34,368 nucleotides of DNA. It comes from Candidatus Zhuqueibacterota bacterium. Its GTDB lineage: Bacteria > Zhuqueibacterota > Zhuqueibacteria > Oceanimicrobiales > Oceanimicrobiaceae. Made by a program: the position numbers and the translations under genes. The notes below the pieces were generated by a model. The model was given only the letters and a program-made list of their open reading frames with translations. It ran no database searches and had not been told where the DNA came from. How positions within the stretch are numbered: position 1 is the stretch's first letter; each line of letters starts with the position of its first letter. The DNA lies in assembly GCA_029262035.1 (NCBI GenBank), contig JAJDAE010000293.1:1-34368 (forward strand), read 5' to 3'. This document shows, in pieces, positions 22,967-31,190 of this stretch.

Positions 22967-25900
22967 CTATTTCAACAATAACATTTTCTTGGTATCCTTA
23001 AAATCTCCGGCATGTAAGAAGTAAAAATAAACGCCTGAAGGCATTTGAATACCTTGGTCACTTTTCCCATTCCATTTTACATTATAAGATCCTGCAGACT
23101 TGCTCTCGTTCAAAATCACTTTTACAACTTGTCCGGTTATATTCACAACAACCAATTTAACCGGCACAGCCCCGTTTACATTCTCCGGAATATCAAATTC
23201 AATTCTTGTTTCAGGATTAAATGGGTTTGGATAATTATGTGAGAGACCAAAAGTTCCGGGTAGCACACTGCCTGGGCTATTTACCGACACATAGACAGGT
23301 AACGCAGGGGGCAGTTGACCATATGTTTCATAAAAATCTTCAAGGTTTTGTTGTCCTGTTATTGTTAACATCGGTGCAGCGCCACCAACAGTCATAATAT
23401 TGGGAACATCAAATATCAAACCCCAGTAGCCTTGTTTTTCATTGACCTCAAAAGGATTTACTGTATAATAATTCTGCTGTGTTTCGTTCCAACCAAAAAC
23501 AGCTAAAATGCTATTAGGTGGCTCAGTAGTAACGGTTTGACTAACACCCCGCACTGAACCAATCATATCCCAGCCTTGTGATGTATAATTGGTCTCGTAT
23601 GAATTCACTACAACGCCACAGACTTCTACCACGGCCTCCGTCTGAAATAGCAGCCAGTAAGCGCGCCTTGGTTCTAAAGTTGTCGCAGTCTCATAAGTTT
23701 GGTTTGCGAAATCCCAGCCAAAAGCGGCAATGGCGCCGGGGAACACAGCACTCAGAGTATTGTCGTCAGGTATTACCGGAAGAGACACAAGATACCAGGC
23801 ACCACCTGTCACATCAAAATTAAAGGTGACACATGACTCCTGGGGAATTAGTGAGGCTAAAGAATCATTTCGCCAAAGGTGAATAAAACCCGGGTCATCC
23901 CATGCGATACTCACAATTTCGAGAACGCCATCATTATTTAAATCGTACAGTTTAGTTCCTAAATGGCTTTCTTTATTTATAGCGATGGTGTGCCCCACAA
24001 AAGAAGTATCGCTATCCCGGTTTTCCCATATACGAACCCGTTCATCCCCACGATGTTCACCAGTTATGATATCCAAATCATTATCATTATCAATATCAGC
24101 AAGCGAGAGAGAATGTGTAGTAGCCTGCGTAGTCAGTAAGTGTCTTGGCCAGCCTATGTTCATAGGGCTTGAAGGTTGTTCCCACCAATACGTTTTAGCA
24201 TCGGCAGGGTCACCATTCTCTTCGGTGACAATCACATCCAGTTTGCCATCGCCGCTCAGATCTCCAATTTCACATCTGTCGGGAAAATTGATTTCAGCAA
24301 CTGTGCCTAACTGAAATGCAGTCCAATCTGCACTGCTATCACCGGGATTTTTGTACCACTCAACAGTTTTGCTACTTCCGGTGGTAGCTGCGATATCAGC
24401 AAAACCATCATTGTCAATATCCCCGATTCCAAACCCTTCATCAGAGGGATTACTACTAACTCTTACTTTCGTCCAGGTTGAAGTATCAGGATTTACCGGT
24501 ATTTCAAAATAATAAATTCCATCGCCGCTGGAAAAAACAATTTCAGGTTTGCCTCCACCAACAAGTTCACCGATTTTATGACCCTGAGAGCCAAGAGAAT
24601 GACTTGCTTCCTGAACCTCTCCAATTTTTAGCTCTGTCCAACTCGCACCACTTGTATCTGTTGCTTCCAGCCAATAAATTGCAATATTCCCCTCATCTTT
24701 CATTGCGAGAATATCAGCTAAACTATCATCATCAACATCAATCATCAAAGCGGCTTCCATTCCCGAAGGAAGAAAGGTTCTAGTCCATCCCGGAATGCTT
24801 AAATCTCCAGGATTCCGATACCAAAATCTCCCTGAAACAATATCTGCATAATCATCACTGTTTACCTTGCCAAATGTTAGCCCAAAAGTTCTTCGGTGGT
24901 TGCTGGTTATTTCAGTATATTGCCATTCATCAATTGGCGACAGAACATTTTCCCACAAATGCAATGGCGGATTACCTGTCCAGTTTGAACCAAAAATATC
25001 AAAATCCCCATCGTTCCCAATATCTGCCACAACAGCATTATGAACACCCGAAGTTCCGATTACTTGTTTTTCCCATAATGTCGCATCCCCGTCAAGGTTT
25101 TTGTAAACCATTATTTCTTTTTCAGGCGAAGTATGCATTTGTGCCAAAACAAGGTCGATGTCTCCGTCTTTATCCATGTCAGCAGCTTGTATCGTATGAC
25201 ATCTGTTCAAATTAGAAACTACAAGGTTAGATGTCCATGAACCAGTCGGGTCTCCAGTTGATGGCGTAAACCATCTTACATCAAATGTGCTTTCAGAACT
25301 TGAGAAGACAATATCCACAATACCATCTTGATTTAAATCAGTAACTAATGCCTTATACTCCGGGTGAATATCACCTATTGTGAACTCGTTCCAGTTTGCT
25401 GTGCGCGAGTCACTACTTCCAGGGTTTTTTAGCCAAACCCCTTGAAAAACCAAATCGGTATGAGTGTCCTGATCTATATCACCAATTGTCATTCCTTCAA
25501 TGCCAAGTTTTCCCACACTTATACCTACTTTCTCCCAGTCAGAAGAATCTCCCTGAAAGAAAATCATTGCCGCATTTCTGTGCCTTGTCGCAACATCTAA
25601 CTTTCCATCGCTATCAAAGTCTGCAATTTGAACATCTTTACCCACACGACCAATCGCCCCAATAGAATCCACAACCCACTCAACCCCATTAAAGGGATTA
25701 CCTGTTGGTAGAGGATTGAAGAATAATTTTAGATTATCCCCGTCCCCGCCATCCGGGACAATGATGTCTAAATCCCCGTCATTATCCATATCTGCTAACG
25801 CGGCATCGGTAGTGAACTCATCGAAAGGCACCGCAATTTCAGTGACTGTCCAATTGGGGTAATGGTACCATTTCAAATTTTCTCCTATGCCACCACCTAT

Positions 25901-26086
25901 AATTAAATCATCAAAACCATCGTTATCAATATCACCCACCAATTTGCAATCCCCAGCCATCTGTGAATCAATGACAACAGTTTTAAAAGGGATTTCTTTT
26001 GAATACAATTCAGACTGGTTGTATAAAATACCATTAATCAGAAAAAGAAATAATAATTGAAATGAAAAATATTGAGGAAATGTCAT
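22967..26086 (-). CDS. Secreted FG-GAP/VCBS repeat protein with C-terminal type A sorting domain
   Basis: Protein of 1039 residues from ATG 26086, with GGAG 5 bases upstream. The frame reaches a TTG at 26119, but the ATG places the signal peptide (PQYFSFQLLFLFLINGIL) at the N-terminus. About 14 calcium-binding repeats of the type D.DNDG..D follow (DIDNDGFDDLIIGG, DMDNDGDLDIIVPD, DFDSDGKLDVATR, DIDNDNDLDIITGEH), which should fold as a beta-propeller. A Trp/Tyr-rich domain follows (GGAWYLVSLP, GYWGLIF). The last 80 or so residues are a FlgD-Ig/sorting domain opening with LSHNYPNPFNPETRIEF and ending in a short basic tail. Type IX cargo of this kind is exported across the outer membrane and often fixed to the surface. 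It probably binds the surface glycan or a ligand; no enzyme motif is seen. Confidence 0.9.
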   Translation of the reverse strand: MTFPQYFSFQLLFLFLINGILYNQSELYSKEIPFKTVVIDSQMAGDCKLVGDIDNDGFDDLIIGGGIGENLKWYHYPNWTVTEIAVPFDEFTTDAALADMDNDGDLDIIVPDGGDGDNLKLFFNPLPTGNPFNGVEWVVDSIGAIGRVGKDVQIADFDSDGKLDVATRHRNAAMIFFQGDSSDWEKVGISVGKLGIEGMTIGDIDQDTHTDLVFQGVWLKNPGSSDSRTANWNEFTIGDIHPEYKALVTDLNQDGIVDIVFSSSESTFDVRWFTPSTGDPTGSWTSNLVVSNLNRCHTIQAADMDKDGDIDLVLAQMHTSPEKEIMVYKNLDGDATLWEKQVIGTSGVHNAVVADIGNDGDFDIFGSNWTGNPPLHLWENVLSPIDEWQYTEITSNHRRTFGLTFGKVNSDDYADIVSGRFWYRNPGDLSIPGWTRTFLPSGMEAALMIDVDDDSLADILAMKDEGNIAIYWLEATDTSGASWTELKIGEVQEASHSLGSQGHKIGELVGGGKPEIVFSSGDGIYYFEIPVNPDTSTWTKVRVSSNPSDEGFGIGDIDNDGFADIAATTGSSKTVEWYKNPGDSSADWTAFQLGTVAEINFPDRCEIGDLSGDGKLDVIVTEENGDPADAKTYWWEQPSSPMNIGWPRHLLTTQATTHSLSLADIDNDNDLDIITGEHRGDERVRIWENRDSDTSFVGHTIAINKESHLGTKLYDLNNDGVLEIVSIAWDDPGFIHLWRNDSLASLIPQESCVTFNFDVTGGAWYLVSLPVIPDDNTLSAVFPGAIAAFGWDFANQTYETATTLEPRRAYWLLFQTEAVVEVCGVVVNSYETNYTSQGWDMIGSVRGVSQTVTTEPPNSILAVFGWNETQQNYYTVNPFEVNEKQGYWGLIFDVPNIMTVGGAAPMLTITGQQNLEDFYETYGQLPPALPVYVSVNSPGSVLPGTFGLSHNYPNPFNPETRIEFDIPENVNGAVPVKLVVVNITGQVVKVILNESKSAGSYNVKWNGKSDQGIQMPSGVYFYFLHAGDFKDTKKMLLLK

Positions 26087-26286
26087 AGTAACTCCAGATT
26101 CTGAATAACTGCTTTCCAATTAACAAATATATGAATTATATTGTTCTTATCTTAAGAGATTTCACCAAAGATATACGAATTTATGCTGCACGGTCTTCAG
26201 ATTTGATGCCAGCCATCCCTCTATCCCACCCAAACGATTTAACTGATTCTCTTATCTTTCTTCGAAACAGTTTATGCGCCTTTATC
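26087..26286 (-). other. Spacer between FkbM gene and FG-GAP gene
   Basis: This is the largest gap inside the glycan locus, 200 bases. It may hold a promoter for the FG-GAP gene and those after it. A sequence CTGGCATCAAATCTGAA (minus strand, about 26212-26196) resembles the -24/-12 promoter of the beta-helix gene, but the -12 GC is GA. No terminator hairpin with a U-tract was found. An open stretch of about 35 codons lacks a usable start. Confidence 0.4.
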
Positions 26287-27036
26287 TCATTTTTCTGAAA
26301 ATGCTAAAGCATGTGCAACGTGCCATTTTATATGCGCATAAGAATCCTTCAGATGTTCCACCGTATAACCTTTACCTTTCATAAAGCTATCAAGTTCGGC
26401 TAACTTTTTCTTTAAATCTAAAGGATCTCCGCTGTCCACTTCATATAAAATAATCGGTCTGTACTCAGCGATTGTTTTCTGCATTCCTTTCAAGACATTC
26501 ATTTCGGCGCCTTCAACATCCACCTTTACGAAGTGTGGCGGTTCAATTTTATTACTAAGAACCAGGTCATCTATTGTAACCAGTTCAACTTGTGCTTTGG
26601 TTTGTGCATCATGTGGGTGAATACCAAGAGAGGTCAATGTAGCACCAGCAAGATTCTTGGTAATGTAAATGTCCTCTGTTCCACTATGCTCTGATACAGC
26701 TTTGTCTATGACCTGAGTGTTAACAAAAGCATTTACTTTGATGTTCTTTTTAATAGATTTCACATTTTCCGGAACTGGTTCAAATGAGAATACTTTCCCA
26801 CTATGACCAACTAACCGAGCGCCTAAAATTGTAAAAAACCCAATATTAGCGCCTATATCGTAGAAAACGTCACCAGGATTTAAATATTTTTTCAACGCAT
26901 CCTGAACGAAAACTTCAATGCTTCCATTGATATAATCAAAATTATAAGGTGCAATAAATTTCAAGTTTGCCGCAGGGCCACATTTTATTTTTCGAGGGAA
27001 GATTTCTTTTACCGTATTTTTTAACGAGGCTAACAA
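26287..27036 (-). CDS. FkbM-family methyltransferase
   Basis: Protein of 249 residues. The start is a TTG (27036), 2 bases after the upstream stop, with AAGGAG (27046-27051) 9 bases before it; no in-frame ATG is near. SAM-binding motifs are GDVFYDIGANIGFFTILGA (DIGANIG 60-66), FSFEPVPENV (FEP 85-87), and the FkbM signature VKVDVEGAEMNVLKGM, followed by ILYEVDSGD. FkbM enzymes usually O-methylate hydroxyl groups of polyketides or sugars. In this locus it probably adds a methyl ether to a glycan sugar. The chain has a normal length and no membrane segment. It is the last gene before a 200-base gap. Confidence 0.9.
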   Translation of the reverse strand: MLASLKNTVKEIFPRKIKCGPAANLKFIAPYNFDYINGSIEVFVQDALKKYLNPGDVFYDIGANIGFFTILGARLVGHSGKVFSFEPVPENVKSIKKNIKVNAFVNTQVIDKAVSEHSGTEDIYITKNLAGATLTSLGIHPHDAQTKAQVELVTIDDLVLSNKIEPPHFVKVDVEGAEMNVLKGMQKTIAEYRPIILYEVDSGDPLDLKKKLAELDSFMKGKGYTVEHLKDSYAHIKWHVAHALAFSEK

Positions 27037-27038
27037 AT

Positions 27039-29072
27039 TTAGAGGCTCCTTCCTATAAAATTGCGAAATTCACTACCGGTATCATCGCCAAATTCCCAGT
27101 TAGCAACAATGCCAACACGATTTATTTTCAACCTGCTTGCAGCAGGGTAGATATCCGATAACGCACGATATAACACGGCTTCTCCATTCAGATAAGCCTG
27201 ATAATTCATTCCATCAAATACAACACGCAAGTTATATGGTTTTCCCCAGTAAATTCTTTTGCCAACATTTGTCCATACTGCTTTATAAAGATCTTCACGG
27301 CCATCCAAGTAAAAAAATGATGATATCGAAGCGCCATATCTGTCTTCGAGCCAAGTGTTGATAATGATATAATTATCCTTATCCTGAACAAAGATAAGTC
27401 CTGAGCGCCCTTTATGCCCTTGCCAACGCTCTGAACCAGGCGGTAATATTTCTACCTCCAGGTCAGCCAATTCATTTTCTTTCCACTCGGTTGTATACGC
27501 CGTGCGGCCTGGATTGGGATTTCCCAGATCAGCTTTTACTTTGGCACCGTTCTTTCCGGTTATGTAGAATAAACCATCCCCCACTTCTTTTTGCCAATCT
27601 AAACCGGTATTACTTTTATCTAAATTAGTAAGCTCCCCTGAAAAACTATCCTCAATTAACTTGTTAACTCCCAAAACCTGCCAAGGCTCTTTTATCTTTA
27701 ATTCAGCCGGAATATCAATTTCCTCAGCGTGCATTTCCATTCTTTGAATTGCAAATACTTTGGACGGCTCCTCCGCGTAGAAGCCAACTTTCTTCAAATT
27801 GTCATTAGGACCTAATGTACAAAAACCTTCAATGAAGTTTTGGTCAATAACCAGAGATATCTTCCCGGCGTAATCAGACAACTGGATTGAATTAACACCT
27901 TTCTCAAAGCAGATGTTTTTAGTGGAATACAAGATGCTTTTAGAACCTTGTTTCACCTGAATTAAGTGCGCTTCAGTTTTTTCGAATTGAAGCTGATAAT
28001 AGTTTTTTTCGTCCTCATAGCGCCAAATAATGCCGAAAAATTTCACTGCATTTATATTGGAAACCAACACATGAATTAAACAAGGTTTATGAATTCCTTC
28101 CACGATGGTGGTATTACTTTGAGCAGTTGCCCTCAGCCCTAAATGAGATCTGTGAAAATCTCCCGCAATTACCCGCCAGTTATTTTTTTGAGTAGTGAGT
28201 TTACTATCCTGCTTTGATTCAAACTTATCGTGAAAATATGCTGAGCTATACCAGGTTTTCCAATCGGTTATTTTATTTGCACGAACTCCATAAACGCGCG
28301 TGGCTGCTTTAAAACCAACCTCCCCAATTACGCTTTGATATATACCAAGAAAAATGGATTTCTTCTTAACCTTTGGCATAACATATAGAGGCCTCATTTT
28401 TGAATAAGCAGGGATGCCTTCAACGGACTCTAACGAAGAAATATAATACAAAATATCGTTCTCACGAATAACGCCAATATAATAATAAGGGATATTTTGT
28501 AGTCCGGATAAAGCCGCCATTTTCACTCGACCACCTTGAAGCAAAAGTTGACCATTCTCTACCCCTGTGGCTCGCATTATGAATGAGTTTCCGTTTTTTG
28601 TGGGGTTTGGAGGGTTCTTTGATTCGCACCAACCGACAACTAAGTTTTCACTGTAAGCCGGCCAGTTAATATAGTGTGAAATTTCAGGAACTTTCTTTTT
28701 TTTCAAAAAAACCGGCAAAGTATTATCCGGGATTTTTATTAACATTTGCCGAAAAATTCCTTTTAACAGATATTTGACGTAACTCTCGTCAGCATGTTTG
28801 GTCTGGGAGTTATTATGTCCGTTTATAAGGAACACAGAAAAGGCAAGTCCACTTTCAGATTTAAAAGGCCCGTAAGTTACACCGTGGCGATTCCATCCCG
28901 GAAACGTTGGAAAGTCAATTCGAAGAGTATTTTGCTCAACCGACAAAACACCTTCTTCATCCCTGCCATATCTGGTTATTTCAGAGGAAGCTTTTGAATT
29001 AATAACTGAACCCCGCTGAATATTCTCAGCAAAATCATCTTTTAAGCGGGCTACTGTTCCATTTTCACTCAA
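27039..29072 (-). CDS. Unrecognised 677-residue protein with repeated concanavalin-like beta-sandwich segments
   Basis: I do not recognise this as a named family. It starts at a TTG (29072) that overlaps the PIG-L stop as TTGA; the next in-frame ATG is over 100 codons in. No signal peptide or membrane segment is visible. Three regions look like laminin-G or DUF1080-type beta-sandwiches: about 155-275 (GNSFIMRATGVENGQLLLQG, IPYYYIGVIRENDILYYISS), about 290-455 (FFGIIWRYEDEKNYYQLQFE) and about 480-677 (SGLIFVQDKDNYIIINTWLE, YNLRVVFDGMNYQAYLNGEA). The repeated D-x-NYY/NYI element is shared with the C-terminal part of the beta-helix protein. Such folds bind or cleave glycans. Its place among cytoplasmic glycan enzymes suggests it acts on lipid-linked or nascent polymer, but this is inference. 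Confidence 0.7.
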   Translation of the reverse strand: MSENGTVARLKDDFAENIQRGSVINSKASSEITRYGRDEEGVLSVEQNTLRIDFPTFPGWNRHGVTYGPFKSESGLAFSVFLINGHNNSQTKHADESYVKYLLKGIFRQMLIKIPDNTLPVFLKKKKVPEISHYINWPAYSENLVVGWCESKNPPNPTKNGNSFIMRATGVENGQLLLQGGRVKMAALSGLQNIPYYYIGVIRENDILYYISSLESVEGIPAYSKMRPLYVMPKVKKKSIFLGIYQSVIGEVGFKAATRVYGVRANKITDWKTWYSSAYFHDKFESKQDSKLTTQKNNWRVIAGDFHRSHLGLRATAQSNTTIVEGIHKPCLIHVLVSNINAVKFFGIIWRYEDEKNYYQLQFEKTEAHLIQVKQGSKSILYSTKNICFEKGVNSIQLSDYAGKISLVIDQNFIEGFCTLGPNDNLKKVGFYAEEPSKVFAIQRMEMHAEEIDIPAELKIKEPWQVLGVNKLIEDSFSGELTNLDKSNTGLDWQKEVGDGLFYITGKNGAKVKADLGNPNPGRTAYTTEWKENELADLEVEILPPGSERWQGHKGRSGLIFVQDKDNYIIINTWLEDRYGASISSFFYLDGREDLYKAVWTNVGKRIYWGKPYNLRVVFDGMNYQAYLNGEAVLYRALSDIYPAASRLKINRVGIVANWEFGDDTGSEFRNFIGRSL

Positions 29073-29899
29073 ACTGAAAATCCATATTGGTAAAAAACCT
29101 CATGTTCATAAAAAAAACAATCTAAAAAATCACCGCAGGCCACTTCGCCCAAAGTCGGCCAATCTTTTTTTGAATTCATTTTGGTCATTTGCGATTTATA
29201 TGCATTTAGAGCTTCGCGTTTTTTTTGCAAAGCATCTGCAACGTACACACTAGTTTTAAAGCAATTAAATGCTGAAAGACCAAAACCAAAGGATGCAGCC
29301 TTACGAAACTCTGTTAAAAAAACTCGACTCACCTTTATATCAATGCCAATCCATGGCCAGTGGCTCCAAAACCATATAGGAAACTCAAAAACACTAACGG
29401 CCTTGCCTAAACTTTTCAAAGCCTCTTTTACAATTCTGTTGGTTTCGATGTGATCCGGATGGACATCTTGAAAAAAGGGCATGTATATTTGTTCAGGACT
29501 TATCTCATCAATAATTCTTTTTACGTTATCAACAGCATCATCATGAAATGTAATGAACTTACTTTGATGGTAATCTAAGAAAATTATCTTGTTTTCACTC
29601 AGGCCTAAAATTTTAGTCGCAGCTAAAGCCTCTTCATGACGCAATGCCTTGACGTCAGCTTCATCTAAAAACTTTGAGTGTGACCGACTACCGTCAGTCA
29701 GAAATACAATAAATAAATCGGCTCCCGCTTTAATTTTTTTATAGATAGTGGCGCCGCACCCTAAAGTTTCATCGTCTTGGTGCGGAATAAAAACAATAGC
29801 ACGCTTCTTTAACTCAGTCTCGTTTACGGTCTTACATCTTTGGTTTAAAAAATTTCTTACAGAAGAAGAACGATTAACTCTTATAGACGTTTCTACCAT
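29069..29899 (-). CDS. PIG-L/LmbE-family deacetylase
   Basis: Protein of 276 residues from ATG 29899, which directly follows the GT4 stop with no spacer. The zinc site is HQDDE (40-44; the usual form is HPDDE) in IVFIPHQDDETLGCGA, and HPDH (147-150) supplies the third ligand. The family removes N-acetyl groups from GlcNAc in nucleotide-, lipid- or thiol-linked sugars (GlcNAc-PI, bacillithiol, mycothiol). Here it most likely deacetylates a glycan intermediate in the cytoplasm. The Pro-to-Gln change lies beside the ligands and should not remove activity. A segment WFWSHWPWIGIDIKVSR near 180-195 is Trp-rich and may contact lipid or sugar. The stop overlaps the next gene's TTG start. Confidence 0.9.
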   Translation of the reverse strand: MVETSIRVNRSSSVRNFLNQRCKTVNETELKKRAIVFIPHQDDETLGCGATIYKKIKAGADLFIVFLTDGSRSHSKFLDEADVKALRHEEALAATKILGLSENKIIFLDYHQSKFITFHDDAVDNVKRIIDEISPEQIYMPFFQDVHPDHIETNRIVKEALKSLGKAVSVFEFPIWFWSHWPWIGIDIKVSRVFLTEFRKAASFGFGLSAFNCFKTSVYVADALQKKREALNAYKSQMTKMNSKKDWPTLGEVACGDFLDCFFYEHEVFYQYGFSV

Positions 29900-31186
29900 T
29901 TAACTCAACAATTTTTGATAATTTGAAAACAATTCCGAAGCAACTTTGGGCCAGGAGTATTCCTCCCTAACGGTTTTTAATCCGTTCATTGCCAGCTTTT
30001 CTCTTAAAGATAAATTGGTGATAACTTCCTTCAATGCATTTACCAGGTCGGTTGGTTTTGCCACTTCTATCAGCAACCCGTTTTCTTCATTACGTATAAT
30101 ATTGGCCATACCTCCAATTCGTGTAGCGATTACTGGAACTCCAAAAGACATTGCCTCGATTAAGCTGCGGCCAAAAGATTCACTATATGAAGGATTTACG
30201 ACGACATCGGCACCCTCATAATATTCAGCAATCGATTCGTGTGGAACCCTGCCTACAAAATTTATAGATTCAGAGCACTCGACATCTTTAGTTAGTGATT
30301 GCAGATACTCGAAATAGCCCTTCCCCGGCACAGGGTCGGAGTAAAATTTTTCCAACTCTTTAACATGCGGTTCATTACTTAAGCTTACTATAAATTCCTT
30401 GGGAACAATCGAATTTGTTGGTCCCACAATCTCTAAAAGGATGTTCGGGTTTTGTTTAACCAGCAGTTTAAATGCTTCGATTAAAACATGGAGTCCCTTT
30501 TCAGGAGAAACTCTGCCAACAAAAAGGATTTTGAACGGCCTGTCTTTCTTATTTTTACTGGCGTTTGATTCCTGTAGGTCGATTCCATTCTGAACGGTCA
30601 CACATTTTTCTAAAAATTCAGGAAAAGCAACTTTAGTTTCATTGGTTATAAAGTCACTAATGCCAATAATCATGTCAGATTTTTTGATTCTCTTTTTGAC
30701 CAGAACAGGGTTTAATTGTGACAGCCACTCACACCGCATATTCAGAACGATATTAATATTCGGATTAAAAAATCTGACCACAGGTATAAATTGTGAAAAG
30801 TTCATAATATGAACGATATCGCAGCGTCTTTTTCTTAAATCCAGTGCCACTTGAAATATGAACAAAAAATTAAACAAGCTTGAAGCAAACTGAAAAAACT
30901 CGGATCTTTTTTTCCCGGATAATAATGAATGTTTTAGTTTTTGACATTTGTTATGAATTCTATTTAAGAACTTATTTAGAAAGGTTGGAATTAAAATAAA
31001 TTCTATTTTTTTGCGCTTGATCGATCTTTTTTTTAGGGCATGTTCATCGAGTTCATAGACTACTATACTGCAATTGTAATTTTTGCTAAGTTCATGCATT
31101 AAATGGAAAATCCAAATAGCAATCGAACCATGAGCCTCATCGAGAGTAACCCTGCCAAACCCTTGAGAAACAAATGCAATTTTCAT
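29900..31186 (-). CDS. Glycosyltransferase family 4 (GT-B)
   Basis: Protein of 428 residues from ATG 31186, 4 bases after the flippase stop. The N-terminal domain opens MKIAFVSQGFGRV and includes CDIVHIMNFSQF. The C-terminal donor-binding domain has ILFVGRVSPEKGLHVLIEAF, INFVGRVPHESIAEYYEGAD, and the GT4 E-x7-E element SESFGRSLIEAMSFGVPVIA. These retaining enzymes move a sugar from an NDP-sugar to a lipid-linked acceptor at the cytoplasmic membrane face. Donor and acceptor are not readable. A hydrophobic patch near residues 95-115 may help membrane contact. It is the second glycosyltransferase of the locus in this window; others probably lie further right. Confidence 0.93.
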   Translation of the reverse strand: MKIAFVSQGFGRVTLDEAHGSIAIWIFHLMHELSKNYNCSIVVYELDEHALKKRSIKRKKIEFILIPTFLNKFLNRIHNKCQKLKHSLLSGKKRSEFFQFASSLFNFLFIFQVALDLRKRRCDIVHIMNFSQFIPVVRFFNPNINIVLNMRCEWLSQLNPVLVKKRIKKSDMIIGISDFITNETKVAFPEFLEKCVTVQNGIDLQESNASKNKKDRPFKILFVGRVSPEKGLHVLIEAFKLLVKQNPNILLEIVGPTNSIVPKEFIVSLSNEPHVKELEKFYSDPVPGKGYFEYLQSLTKDVECSESINFVGRVPHESIAEYYEGADVVVNPSYSESFGRSLIEAMSFGVPVIATRIGGMANIIRNEENGLLIEVAKPTDLVNALKEVITNLSLREKLAMNGLKTVREEYSWPKVASELFSNYQKLLS

Positions 31187-31190
31187 AATA

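Noticed and set aside
26196-26212. A second sigma-54-like site before the FG-GAP gene
   Set aside because: The -24 part fits, but the -12 element has GA in place of the nearly invariant GC.
26170-26285. An open stretch of about 35 codons between the FkbM and FG-GAP genes
   Set aside because: No start codon with a ribosome site, no recognisable similarity, and a length expected by chance.
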